From positions 1 through 64,000 of the forward strand of contig SVBG01000011.1 of assembly GCA_015059015.1 (NCBI GenBank): a stretch of DNA of 64,000 bases, given 5' to 3'. This document shows, in pieces, positions 10,301 through 18,313 of this stretch (within the stretch, counting starts at the first letter, position 1; the number at the start of each line of letters is the position of its first letter). The position numbers and the translations under genes were made by a program. Source of the stretch: Erysipelotrichaceae bacterium (GTDB lineage: Bacteria > Bacillota_I > Bacilli_A > ML615J-28 > CAG-313). The notes under the pieces are model-generated. The model had not been told where the DNA came from. It saw only the letters and a program-made list of their open reading frames with translations, and did not search any database.

Positions 10301-10952
10301 ATTAACAACAGGTGATATTACTCTTTATGCAAATTATGAATATGAAGTATATAAAGTTACTTATAATCTAAATGGTGGACAATGGGGTAATCAAGCAGAA
10401 TTTACTGGAAATGCTGCAACAACACTTTCAACAACAGGAAAAGGAAACTTCTGGACAACATATCAAACAACGATTTTCTTAGATAGTGTTAGTACATATC
10501 CTAAAGCTACATTCTCATTTAGAGTTGGTATAGCCTATGATGATGCAATGGAAATTTATGTTGTAACTGCAATTGCAGATTCTGGAAATGATTTTGATTC
10601 ATCAAATGCAGAATATGTTATTTCAATTTCAGGATCATATGAAAACTACTCATCTACTTCATCATTTAGATCAAATGTTAAAGTTGGTCAAGGTGTAAGA
10701 GTAACAGGAGACTTAACTAGTGGAGTTACAACTCTTGAGTTCTTTAATGAAGAAAATATTGACTATGAAGAAGTTGAAAACTATATTGAAGAATATACTA
10801 TTGCTGAATTACCAGCACTATTACCAGAACCTATTTGTGACGGTAAAACATTTAAAGGTTGGAGTGTGAATCAAGATTTATCAGTTGATGTTTTAACACA
10901 ATTACCAACTGGTTTATCAGGTGATATTATTTTATATGCAATCTTTGAATAA
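7356..10952 (+). CDS. Secreted glycerophosphodiester phosphodiesterase-like protein with InlB-type repeats
   Basis: The 1198-residue exported protein has an N-terminal hydrophobic signal (about 6-28, without a clear lipobox). An Ig-like/DUF5011-like module (about 270-345, GDITDDVQITHQINNRKYGT) is followed by a GDPD catalytic domain (about 350-610: FIGHQGSYYG, ALETDVKQTKDG, CCHDDTFGG, VVELKG, FVTVDWHSM). At least four Flg_new/InlB-B repeats follow (for example GYEFVGWDKS, FLGWYLDH, GYKFLGWSK, TFKGWSVN). GDPDs hydrolyse glycerophosphodiesters to glycerol phosphate and alcohol. No sortase motif is visible at the C-terminus. It stands alone between an inverted repeat and a strong terminator. Confidence 0.8.
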   Translation: MNKTIKLMGLTFILFIITLSFCIINKQYTENNVKAANVDNPTLSIYKKNLSYSSELYIMYAVEYDGFDPNLYPVKMLFYDSLQEGYTKENATYVVNPSGSTTIAGVNCLIYYSRGLAAKQMTDDIYARAYVEIDDKIIYSEVVKYSVLEYVYEATGKVNENIENLLFAMKEYGAKAQINFNYNLDRLANATYYNINVINGTLSDGFTQGRFQLEEEITIKANPSEEGMRFVHWIDKNEKVVSDSSTIQIQVSGDNTYEAVYTDSASPILTIDPSLETIKLNWNKEVTKEFLLQGVSSIDDIDGDITDDVQITHQINNRKYGTYVVTYTSTDSSGNISTVQRNVEVVWDYAVQFIGHQGSYYGAPNSEEAFLYAAETLQYQALETDVKQTKDGVFVCCHDDTFGGLTIANTNWADLKDVVISSSRTAGYPSQYGEMPGTGKYTAKICTLERYLEICKEYGIKAVVELKGSPGISNSDQSGMPALMELIEQEDMLDQTIFLASAYNCLIWVKQNGYDYIPCQYLVDSFASETVFNRCKTYGLDVSGCVTYGNGQTENTAEWVVKYQDAGIKVSTYTFTQYSDYSDVQKWIDNGVDFVTVDWHSMHKLELPDNSDIVYHTVKFYDQDNNLLKETKVKDGKAASAPTAPTLEGYEFVGWDKSITNVTEDLEVKAVYDLVEYKITYDSNLYVLTKTTWETKDEFVNDFYNDLFDWIVLNKDNLSCVLYNDGVYTITTNSTEYGTATFTSAQDIKDINVYIFERTFATLIYKPIEGTNSADYVPEVDNNYFLNSEPYRTKYIECNKYFLNAMQTSYTSYSYTYKQASNNRVQIFFRFHQWCNGSIITCFDKYPNKYLIKYLTGVTATMPSDHLTYTVEDEFELSNPTASIEFLGWYLDHDATSAQVLKIEKGTTGDIILYAKWEVVETPDVYSNITYELDGGVNHSMNDSTYLEGVITKLYPATKEGYKFLGWSKVKGSNSYITSISELTTGDITLYANYEYEVYKVTYNLNGGQWGNQAEFTGNAATTLSTTGKGNFWTTYQTTIFLDSVSTYPKATFSFRVGIAYDDAMEIYVVTAIADSGNDFDSSNAEYVISISGSYENYSSTSSFRSNVKVGQGVRVTGDLTSGVTTLEFFNEENIDYEEVENYIEEYTIAELPALLPEPICDGKTFKGWSVNQDLSVDVLTQLPTGLSGDIILYAIFE

Positions 10953-10961
10953 AGGGTTAAG

Positions 10962-10997
10962 AAAAATCAAGTTCATTGAACTTGATTTTTTATTTTT
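10962..10997 (+). terminator. Terminator after the GDPD gene
   Basis: AAATCAAGTTCA and TGAACTTGATTT form a perfect 12-base stem around one T, followed by a T-rich tail. Confidence 0.85.
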
Positions 10998-11063
10998 TAA
11001 ATATTTTTTGACTATACAAATTATTTGTTTTTGTAAATATTATTAAACATACTAATAGGTGAT

Positions 11064-11092
11064 TTGATTTTTATGTTGAAAAATGTTATAAT
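11064..11092 (+). promoter_or_regulatory. Promoter of the PlsC-like gene
   Basis: TTGATT (11064-11069) and TATAAT (11087-11092) are 17 bases apart, 40 bases before the start codon. Confidence 0.55.
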
Positions 11093-11132
11093 AATTACAA
11101 TAAAAGAAGAATTTAAGAAATGAGTAAAGAAG

Positions 11133-12455
11133 ATGGCAAAAAAAGTTTCAGTATCTAAAAAAATAGCAGCAAGAAATTATCGTCCTGCACCAAGATTTAT
11201 TGCATGGCTATATAAAACTATTATGGTAGATATTATTGGTCGCAAATACAAACCACATTTTCATATTATTGATAGTGTTAAAGATTGTGATGGACCATGT
11301 TTTGTAATTTTTAATCATTTATCAAGAATAGATCATATGTATGTTACTGGTGCTACATATCCTAGAATTACAAATATGATTGCAGGTAATAATGAATTTT
11401 ATCGTAAGAAGTTTTCGTTTATTTTTGGATTAAATAAAGTTATACCTAAAAAGAACTATTATCCTGATAGATTAACTATTGCCGCAACTGCAAAAGTAAT
11501 TAAAAAAGGTGGTTGTGTAACATTTTCTCCAGAAGGTTTAGCAAGTGACTATGGTGGAAATAAACCAATTGTACCAGGTACTAGCAAAATGTTTAAACAT
11601 TTTAAAGTTCCAGTATATTTATGTTATTTAGAAGGACAGTATTTACAAAATACAAAAGTATGTTTAGATGAACGTTATGGTGAAACTCATGCAACACTAT
11701 CACTTCTATTTAGTAAAGAAGATGTAGAAAAATTATCTGTTGAAGAAATGGATGATATTATTAATGAAAAATTTAGACGTAATGAATATGCTTGGAATAA
11801 AGAAAAGAAAATTAAATGGAAAACACGTGGTAGAATTTGTCATCGTTTAGAAGACTTTTGTTATAAGTGTCCTAAGTGTGGTAAAGAATTTACTATGAAA
11901 GGTGAAGGAGATAAAATTACATGTTTATCTTGTGGTAATGGTGCTTCTATGGATGATTACTATGAGTTCCATCCATTTGAAAACGCTGTAATTCCTGCAT
12001 CACCATTTGAATGGGTTGAACAAGAACGTGCTGATATTATAAAAGAAATAAGAGAAAATCCAGATTACTATTTTGAAGATGAATGTGAAATAGGTAATTT
12101 AGATGAGTATAAACTTGTAGGTAACAATAAAACAAGCTTTATTGTAGGTAGTGGTAAAATAAGAGTTGATCATACGGGTATGCATTATAAGGGAACAAGA
12201 AATGGTGAACCTTATGAGTTTTCAATCGATTATAAAAACCTTTATACTTTAATTACCGAAGTAGATTCTAGTTTCTTTAATTTTTATTTAAAAGGTGAAT
12301 ACTTTGATGTATTTCCAAAACATCAAACAGTTGGTAAGTTTAGTTTATTGGTAGAAGAAATGCATAGATATCATGTTAATTATTACAAAAACTTTAAATG
12401 GAATGATTATATGTATGAAGGCATGGAACTTGGAATTGATTTAAAAGAAGAATAA
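11133..12455 (+). CDS. PlsC-like 1-acylglycerol-3-phosphate acyltransferase with a C-terminal zinc ribbon
   Basis: The acyltransferase HX4D motif is in FNHLSRIDHMYV (about 61-72) and the SPEGLASDYGG block follows (about 131-141), as in PlsC enzymes that make phosphatidic acid at the membrane. At about 243-271 there is a four-cysteine zinc ribbon (CPKCGKEF, then CLSCGN). After it comes a roughly 150-residue region I do not recognise. At 440 residues it is about twice the size of a plain PlsC. Its role in lipid acylation is inferred from the N-terminal domain; the ribbon may regulate or recruit. Confidence 0.8.
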   Translation: MAKKVSVSKKIAARNYRPAPRFIAWLYKTIMVDIIGRKYKPHFHIIDSVKDCDGPCFVIFNHLSRIDHMYVTGATYPRITNMIAGNNEFYRKKFSFIFGLNKVIPKKNYYPDRLTIAATAKVIKKGGCVTFSPEGLASDYGGNKPIVPGTSKMFKHFKVPVYLCYLEGQYLQNTKVCLDERYGETHATLSLLFSKEDVEKLSVEEMDDIINEKFRRNEYAWNKEKKIKWKTRGRICHRLEDFCYKCPKCGKEFTMKGEGDKITCLSCGNGASMDDYYEFHPFENAVIPASPFEWVEQERADIIKEIRENPDYYFEDECEIGNLDEYKLVGNNKTSFIVGSGKIRVDHTGMHYKGTRNGEPYEFSIDYKNLYTLITEVDSSFFNFYLKGEYFDVFPKHQTVGKFSLLVEEMHRYHVNYYKNFKWNDYMYEGMELGIDLKEE

Positions 12456-12467
12456 TTACATTTAAAT

Positions 12468-12503
12468 AAGGATAATAGTTTAATTACTATTATCCTTATT
12501 TTT
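12468..12503 (+). terminator. Terminator after the PlsC-like gene
   Basis: AAGGATAATAGT and ACTATTATCCTT are perfect 12-base arms around six bases, followed by a T-rich tail. Confidence 0.85.
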
Positions 12504-12534
12504 AAACACATTGTCAAAAAGTCCTTAATTTACA

Positions 12535-12563
12535 TTGACTTATAGTGTAAAATTTGGTATAAT
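12535..12563 (+). promoter_or_regulatory. Promoter of the 199-residue hypothetical gene
   Basis: TTGACT (12535-12540) and TATAAT (12558-12563) have a 17-base spacer, a near-consensus vegetative promoter. Confidence 0.65.
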
Positions 12564-12598
12564 ATATATAATAAATAAGAAGAAAGGGACTTTAAATC

Positions 12599-13198
12599 AT
12601 GAAACAATTAGTTGATAATTTACAAAAATTATTAGTAGAAAAAGGTAAAACATTAGATCTTAATGGTATGGAATTGATGGATGTTTTAAATATTAAAGCT
12701 ACTGATTTATATGAACTTTGCGAACAATATGAATTTGAATTATATGACATTATGTATGTAGAGACTTCTACCAATTACGCAAGAGAGTTTAAAAAAGTAT
12801 TTGAATTTCCTAATGAAGTATGTTGGTATGAAAAAGATGCTTTAGATCCTAAATATATTACTGATGGTATGAGTAGAGTTTATGAATCATGTGATATGTT
12901 TATGGGTGATATTTTCAAACAGGGTATTTTCATGCATTATTCTACATCATTAAAAGAAGTAATTAGTTTATTAAAAGAAATATCTCAAGAAGATGAAATT
13001 AGATTTAGAGTTCAATATTGTTTTAATGAATATATAGAGTTAATAATTAAAGATAAACAAGTATCAGAAATTAAATTTACAGATATTGATATAGAAAGAT
13101 TAACTGATGAAGATAAGAAAATACTATTGTATCAATTAATTGTTTTGTCATATGATGTTTCATTAAAAGAAACATTAAAACTATTAGCTTTAATTTAA
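12599..13198 (+). CDS. Hypothetical acidic protein, single-gene unit
   Basis: The protein has 199 residues and no signal peptide or membrane segment. It begins with a helical stretch (MKQLVDNLQKLLVEKGKTLD) and contains four cysteines spread through the chain without a metal-binding spacing. I do not recognise the family. A near-consensus promoter upstream, an AAAGGGAC ribosome site and a clean terminator after it make a real, independently transcribed cytosolic gene likely. Confidence 0.75.
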   Translation: MKQLVDNLQKLLVEKGKTLDLNGMELMDVLNIKATDLYELCEQYEFELYDIMYVETSTNYAREFKKVFEFPNEVCWYEKDALDPKYITDGMSRVYESCDMFMGDIFKQGIFMHYSTSLKEVISLLKEISQEDEIRFRVQYCFNEYIELIIKDKQVSEIKFTDIDIERLTDEDKKILLYQLIVLSYDVSLKETLKLLALI

Positions 13199-13206
13199 AT
13201 TATAAG

Positions 13207-13255
13207 AAATGCATTTATATTAGTTAATTGACTTATTAAATGCATTTTTTTCTTT
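13207..13255 (+). terminator. Terminator after the hypothetical gene
   Basis: AAATGCATTTA (13207-13217) and TAAATGCATTT (13237-13247) form a perfect 11-base stem with a 19-base loop and a T run. Confidence 0.75.
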
Positions 13256-13297
13256 ATAAAAATATCATCAAATGGTAATAATAGTATTGGTGATAAA

Positions 13298-14578
13298 ATG
13301 AATAAATCAATTTGGGATGAATACTTAAAGAATAAAAAATATAATAGATTAGATGAAAATATTGAAACTGATGTTTTAATAATTGGTGGAGGAATAGTTG
13401 GAATACTAATTGCAAACCTGTTAAAAGATTATAATATCAAATATTGTTTAGTGGAAAAAGATGAAATAGGAAGAGGTACTACTTCTAAAACAACTGCTTT
13501 TTTAACGGTTCAACATGAAACTCTTTATCAAGAATTAAATGATATTGAAAGAAGAAGTTATTTATATATTAATAATAAAGCACTACATCGGTATAAACAA
13601 TTATCAAAAATTTATGATTTTGATTATGAGGAGGTTGATTCGTGCATATATTCTAAAAATCATAACTTAATAGAAAAAGAATATGAAATATTAAAAGATA
13701 TATATCCTGATATTTATATTAATAAAAATATTCCATTTGATAGTGATGCGATTGGAATATCTTTTAAAAATCAAGCGATAATTAATCCGATAAAATTATT
13801 ATATGCTTTAGCGCAAGATTTAAATATATATGAACATACTGAAATAGTTAAAATAAAAAAACATTATGCAGTTTTAAAAAGTGGAAAAAGAATAAAATTT
13901 AAATATTTAGTCACTGCAACAAACTATCCAATAAACAATAAACTAAATTTTTTATTTATGAAACTAACTCAAAAAAAATCATATGTATGTGTTGTTAAAA
14001 ATAAATTTGTAAAAGGAACATATTGTAGTTTAGATAAAGATAATGGATTATATTACAGAATGTATAAAGATTATTTAATCATAGGTGGAAATGATTCAGA
14101 TACAGGATGTGGATGTAAGTCTAGTTTTGAAAAGTTAGTTTGTAAAAAATTAAATATCACAAAGGAAGATATTTTATATAGTTATTATGGACAGGACACA
14201 ACCACTCTTGATAAAGTACCATATATTGGTTACAGTGATATTTTTCATAAAAATCATATTATAGTTACAGGATTTAATTTATGGGGATTTACTTGGGCAA
14301 TGGCAAGTTCTGAAATTGTTTTAAAAATTATTAAAGATAAGAAGTATTTTAAATTAACAAGGCTTAATAGATGGTGTGTTAATAAAAACTTATTTAAAAA
14401 TATCTATACTTCAATTAAAAACTTACTAACATTTAGACGCCCTAGATGTACACATTTAGGATGTGGTCTTATATATAATAAGGAAGAAGAAAATTATGAA
14501 TGTCCTTGTCATGGTTCTATATATAATAAGGAAGGGAAAGTTATCAATGGTCCTGCAAGAAAAGATATTAATGTATAA
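13298..14578 (+). CDS. FAD-dependent oxidoreductase with C-terminal Rieske domain (YhfW-like)
   Basis: The N-terminus has the dinucleotide fold VLIIGGGIVGILIANLLK (about 25-42) with the acidic end LVEKDEIGRGTTSKTTAF, as in DAO-type flavoproteins. The last 50 residues form a Rieske [2Fe-2S] site: CTHLGCG and, 18 residues later, CPCHGS, giving the C-x-H and C-x2-H ligands. At 426 residues it is somewhat shorter than relatives of about 500. It is probably a cytosolic redox enzyme with unknown substrate. The start at 13298 follows GGTGATAAA. A flavin reductase-like gene follows after about 90 bases. Confidence 0.85.
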   Translation: MNKSIWDEYLKNKKYNRLDENIETDVLIIGGGIVGILIANLLKDYNIKYCLVEKDEIGRGTTSKTTAFLTVQHETLYQELNDIERRSYLYINNKALHRYKQLSKIYDFDYEEVDSCIYSKNHNLIEKEYEILKDIYPDIYINKNIPFDSDAIGISFKNQAIINPIKLLYALAQDLNIYEHTEIVKIKKHYAVLKSGKRIKFKYLVTATNYPINNKLNFLFMKLTQKKSYVCVVKNKFVKGTYCSLDKDNGLYYRMYKDYLIIGGNDSDTGCGCKSSFEKLVCKKLNITKEDILYSYYGQDTTTLDKVPYIGYSDIFHKNHIIVTGFNLWGFTWAMASSEIVLKIIKDKKYFKLTRLNRWCVNKNLFKNIYTSIKNLLTFRRPRCTHLGCGLIYNKEEENYECPCHGSIYNKEGKVINGPARKDINV

Positions 14579-14669
14579 TATAGTTTATTATAAAATAATT
14601 AATAATTGTTTTGAAAAATAAAAATAAAATAGTATAATATAAGTAATACAAATTTTGTGAGGATTTATT

Positions 14670-15596
14670 ATGAAAAATAATTTTAAAGATTTAAGAATTG
14701 TAGATAATTTTTATCAAACATCTGCTTTTTTTCCAATGCCACTTACTTTAATTGGAACTCTTGATGAAAATGGTAATACATCATTTGGTGCATATTCGCT
14801 TGTCTTTCCTTATTATATAGCAGGTAAAGATTATTACGCAATGGTGCTTGAATGTCGTAATTCATCAAACACTTGTAAAGGGTTATTAAGAACAGGTAAG
14901 TGTACTATTAACTTTATGCCATATAGTAAAAAGATTTTTAAAGAATGTGTGCGTCTTGGTTTTCCTGGTGATACTCCAGAGGAAAAAATGAAAGATTTCA
15001 AATTTACAATGGTTGACGGTATGTCTTGTATTGATCATCCTAATGATGCATTTCCTAAAGTTATTGATGAGGCTTTACAAGTCTTTGAATGTACTTGGGT
15101 TAAAGAATTAGATGGTGCAGAAAATGATCAAATTGAAGAAGAATATAATGGTCCATATCATGATTTTAATGGTATTACTTCTAAATATGGTGCACATTTT
15201 ATTTTAAAGATTGATCATATTTTAATGAAAGAAAAATATCATGACGCTATTATAAATGGTGTAACTAGAGGAAACTTTGCTCCTATTCCTACTAACTGGG
15301 GATATCGTGATTCTAAAAATTTCTGGTGTTCAGGTTTTAAAACAGCTCACGCAGAAGGTATTCCTGATAAAGAAGTGGATCTTACATCAATTAGGTATGC
15401 TGCAGATAGAGCTGATGATGTTGTTAAGTTTACAGATGAAGCTTTAAAAATGCTTGTAAAAGTTCCTCGTCCTTTCTTAAAACTTGTCTTAAAAGGCTGT
15501 GTGGATTGGGCTAAAGAAAACAATTGCACATTAATTACAGAAAAAGAAATTGCAATTATTAATGATAAAAGATCAAAAGAAAAGAATAAAAAGTAG
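14670..15596 (+). CDS. Flavin reductase-like FMN-binding protein
   Basis: The 308 residues match the flavin reductase-like fold, with PMPLTLIGTLDENGNTSFGA near the N-terminus (about 17-36), then SNTCKGLLRTGKCTINFMP (about 68-86). Such proteins bind FMN and reduce flavins or act on small substrates. It has its own weak promoter (TATAAT near 14633) and terminator. The neighbouring FAD/Rieske protein suggests but does not prove a shared redox function. Confidence 0.8.
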   Translation: MKNNFKDLRIVDNFYQTSAFFPMPLTLIGTLDENGNTSFGAYSLVFPYYIAGKDYYAMVLECRNSSNTCKGLLRTGKCTINFMPYSKKIFKECVRLGFPGDTPEEKMKDFKFTMVDGMSCIDHPNDAFPKVIDEALQVFECTWVKELDGAENDQIEEEYNGPYHDFNGITSKYGAHFILKIDHILMKEKYHDAIINGVTRGNFAPIPTNWGYRDSKNFWCSGFKTAHAEGIPDKEVDLTSIRYAADRADDVVKFTDEALKMLVKVPRPFLKLVLKGCVDWAKENNCTLITEKEIAIINDKRSKEKNKK

Positions 15597-15597
15597 A

Positions 15598-15632
15598 AAA
15601 TGAGCCTTTTTAAAAAAGGCTCATTTGTGCAT
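15598..15632 (+). terminator. Terminator after the flavin reductase-like gene
   Basis: AAATGAGCCTTTTT and AAAAAGGCTCATTT form a near-continuous palindrome ending in Ts. Confidence 0.75.
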
Positions 15633-15728
15633 TTAAAAGGGGAAAAAATGTTTTCTAATTAAATTGGTATTGTAAAACTAAGTAAATTTTTGTATATTAA
15701 TGGTGTAATTATTAAGGAGGAAAGTTCT

Positions 15729-16523
15729 ATGAGAGAATTTTTTCTAAAAATATTTAGTGAAAAAGCTGCAAATGAGTTTACAAAAATATCACTTTTTTCA
15801 CCACTTCATTTTGCATATTTAGCAGTTATAGTATTAATAATATCACTATTTGTTTTTTTATATTTTAAGAAAGAAATAGAAAAGAAAGAAAAGATTGTTA
15901 ATATATTTGCAATATTAGTATTGTTATGTTATTTATTAGATTTTTTCTTTCAACCATTTTTTAATGGTGGGACTATGGATGAGAATGGTGAGTTAATTCT
16001 TGATAAGTTTCCATTTCATATTTGTACAGTTCTTTGTCCGCTTATAATGTTTTCAAGATATTCTAAGTATAAAAATGTTATTAAAACACCAATTGCAGTT
16101 TTATCGATTGTAGCTCCACTGATGTGGTTAGTATATCCTGGTAGTGCTCTAGATACAGATTGTTCTGCATTTTCTTATGAAATTGTTCAATTATTTATGT
16201 ATCATGGATTAGTATTTGCATATGGTATTTTAAGTCTATGTTTAGAAGATTATAAACTAGATATTAAGAAGTGTTACAAAGAAGCAATTTTTGTCGTAGG
16301 TATAACTTTATGGGCTGCATTTGGTAATGCAATTTATTCTTCAAGTAATCATGATTATAACTGGTTGTTTATAAAAGATCCAGTGTTTGATTTTGTTCCA
16401 GAGAATTTAAATCCATACACAGTAATGTTAGCCATATATTTATCTTGCTTAGTTATTTATGGAATTTATTATTTAGTAGTCTATTTATATAATAAAAAAA
16501 GTAAAAAAGAAGTTACTATGTAG
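15729..16523 (+). CDS. YwaF/TMEM164-type integral membrane protein
   Basis: The 264 residues contain six to seven hydrophobic segments (roughly 24-45, 55-75, 95-110, 120-140, 155-172, 183-205, 235-255), with FPFHICTVLCP and NHDYNWLFIKDP, typical of the TIGR02206/YwaF family of unknown function. The ATG at 15729 is chosen because a full AAGGAGG lies eight bases before it; the frame is open to an earlier ATG at 15690, which lacks such a site. It is a stand-alone unit. Confidence 0.8.
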   Translation: MREFFLKIFSEKAANEFTKISLFSPLHFAYLAVIVLIISLFVFLYFKKEIEKKEKIVNIFAILVLLCYLLDFFFQPFFNGGTMDENGELILDKFPFHICTVLCPLIMFSRYSKYKNVIKTPIAVLSIVAPLMWLVYPGSALDTDCSAFSYEIVQLFMYHGLVFAYGILSLCLEDYKLDIKKCYKEAIFVVGITLWAAFGNAIYSSSNHDYNWLFIKDPVFDFVPENLNPYTVMLAIYLSCLVIYGIYYLVVYLYNKKSKKEVTM

Positions 16524-16543
16524 GAAAAATTCCAAAAACTAAT

Positions 16544-16585
16544 AAAATAGGTTTCTGTAAAAAAAATATAAAAACCTATTTTTTT
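16544..16585 (+). terminator. Terminator after the YwaF-like gene
   Basis: AAAATAGGTTT (16544-16554) and AAACCTATTTT (16572-16582) form a perfect 11-base stem, followed by more Ts. Confidence 0.75.
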
Positions 16586-16648
16586 GTTTTAGTTTTTATC
16601 TGTTTTTAAAAATAATTTGATATACTAATAATAATTAAGAGGTGGACT

Positions 16649-17113
16649 ATGTCGTTTATTAAAGCAAAACAACATTTAGAAAAATTTAATTTAGAATCAA
16701 GAATAATAGAATTTAATGAATCAACTGCAACTGTAGCACTTGCAGCAATAGCCCTTGGTGTTACTGAAGGAGAAATTGCAAAATCATTATTGTTTATTGT
16801 AAATGATATTCCAATCCTAGTAATTGTAGCTGGCGATAAAAAAATAGATAATCATAAGTTTAAAGAAGAATTTAATATTAAAGCTAAGATGGTTCCTTTT
16901 GATGATGTTGAAACGTTGATAGGTCATGCAGCAGGAGGAGTTTGTCCTTTTGGTGTAAATAGTAATGCAAAAGTTTATTTAGATATATCACTTAAAAAAT
17001 ATAAATATGTGTATCCAGCATGTGGTACTAGTAATACAGCAGTTAAATTATTAATAGAAGAACTAGAAGCAGCATCTAATAATTTAAAATGGGTGGATGT
17101 TTGTAAAGAATAA
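16649..17113 (+). CDS. YbaK/EbsC-family Cys-tRNA(Pro)-type deacylase
   Basis: The 154 residues match the YbaK/ProRS-editing fold: LGVTEGEIAKSLLF, VVAGDKKIDNHKF-like segment, IGHAAGGVCPFGV (about 91-103) and the C-terminal PACGTSNTAVKL. Family members hydrolyse mischarged aminoacyl-tRNA. The Shine-Dalgarno AGAGGTGG is well placed. It is followed after 25 bases by the exonuclease gene, so the two are probably one transcript. Confidence 0.88.
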   Translation: MSFIKAKQHLEKFNLESRIIEFNESTATVALAAIALGVTEGEIAKSLLFIVNDIPILVIVAGDKKIDNHKFKEEFNIKAKMVPFDDVETLIGHAAGGVCPFGVNSNAKVYLDISLKKYKYVYPACGTSNTAVKLLIEELEAASNNLKWVDVCKE

Positions 17114-17138
17114 GTTATAGAAAAGGATGTAGTAATAT

Positions 17139-18245
17139 ATGAAGTATTTATTTTTTGATTTAGAATTTGCAGCATCACCTCAAAGTGGTAAGAAAATTTG
17201 TGAATTTGGTTATGTGTTAGTAAATGAAAAATTTGAACTTATTGAAAGATTAAATTTATTAATTAATCCAAATATTGAATTAAACGAGTGGGATAATTAT
17301 GTAGTTAATAAAATTTTAACAAGATCTTATCTTATTTATCTTCAACAACCTTCTTTTGAATGCTTTTTTGAACAAATAAAAAAATTATTTAAAAAATGTG
17401 ATTATATTTTTGGCTATTCTATCCTAAATGATGTAACAGGAATAAACGATGAATTAAAAAGATATAGTCTTCCACCACTGGAATATGATTTTTATGATGT
17501 TCAACAAATATATAGTAAAAATATTGGTGTAGATCAACAATTTTCTTTGGCTACTGCTTTAGATCATTTTAAAATACAAAGAGAAGAAAGATTACATGAT
17601 GCAGAAACTGACGCATTTCATACAATGAAAGTTTTTCAAGAAATACTAGAAATAACAAAGTTATCAGTTGCTGATTTATTAATATCATGTTCTGACGCAA
17701 AAGATAAATGTCATGATTATACTACTGACAGATATGAATATTTGTTAAAACATCCAGTATTAATAAAAGAAAACAATAATATAATAAAAAATAAATTTAA
17801 TCGAAAAAGATATTCACAATTAGTAGATAATGTTATTCCACTAAAAAAAGGAAATGATAAACTTGTCAATAAAAAAGTTTATATAAGCGTTGATTATACT
17901 AATTATAATTACGTTCAAACACTAAACTTAATTCAATTAATTACAAATGAAGCAGGATGTTTTGTAAAGAGTTATAAAGATGCTAATTTGTATATAAGAT
18001 TTCCTGGTGAACATTTAAATTCAGATGATGTTAAGATAGATGAGTTTCGTAAATCTGTTGGACCACATTTAAAAGCAATTGAATTTAATGAATTGTTAGA
18101 GATTTTAAATGTATCAATAGACGATTTAAATGAACTTCCAGAAGAATCATTTTATTTCTTAACAGATAATTTTGATGAAGTTGAAGAAGAAGTTGTTGAT
18201 ACTGTTAGTTTCTTTGATTTGGCAAGAGATTTTAGAAATAAATAA
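17139..18245 (+). CDS. DEDDh 3'-5' exonuclease family protein
   Basis: The N-terminal 185 residues carry the exonuclease motifs: FFDLEFA (Exo I, D7 and E9), YSILNDVTGINDEL (Exo II) and RLHDAETDAFHTMKVF (Exo III with H and D). This is the DnaQ/KapD-like fold acting on DNA or RNA ends. The C-terminal 120 residues (from about 245: KKVYISVDYTNYNY) vaguely resemble a BRCT-like fold, but I cannot confirm this. It is downstream of the YbaK gene. Confidence 0.85.
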   Translation: MKYLFFDLEFAASPQSGKKICEFGYVLVNEKFELIERLNLLINPNIELNEWDNYVVNKILTRSYLIYLQQPSFECFFEQIKKLFKKCDYIFGYSILNDVTGINDELKRYSLPPLEYDFYDVQQIYSKNIGVDQQFSLATALDHFKIQREERLHDAETDAFHTMKVFQEILEITKLSVADLLISCSDAKDKCHDYTTDRYEYLLKHPVLIKENNNIIKNKFNRKRYSQLVDNVIPLKKGNDKLVNKKVYISVDYTNYNYVQTLNLIQLITNEAGCFVKSYKDANLYIRFPGEHLNSDDVKIDEFRKSVGPHLKAIEFNELLEILNVSIDDLNELPEESFYFLTDNFDEVEEEVVDTVSFFDLARDFRNK

Positions 18246-18280
18246 TGTCAAGCTTTTTTAAAAAAAACTTGACATTTTAA
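18244..18280 (+). terminator. Terminator after the exonuclease gene
   Basis: AATGTCAAG and CTTGACATT are perfect nine-base arms; the T/A-rich interior extends the stem. Confidence 0.7.
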
Positions 18281-18313
18281 TATCTTTAATATATAATAAT
18301 AATGGTGATAAAA

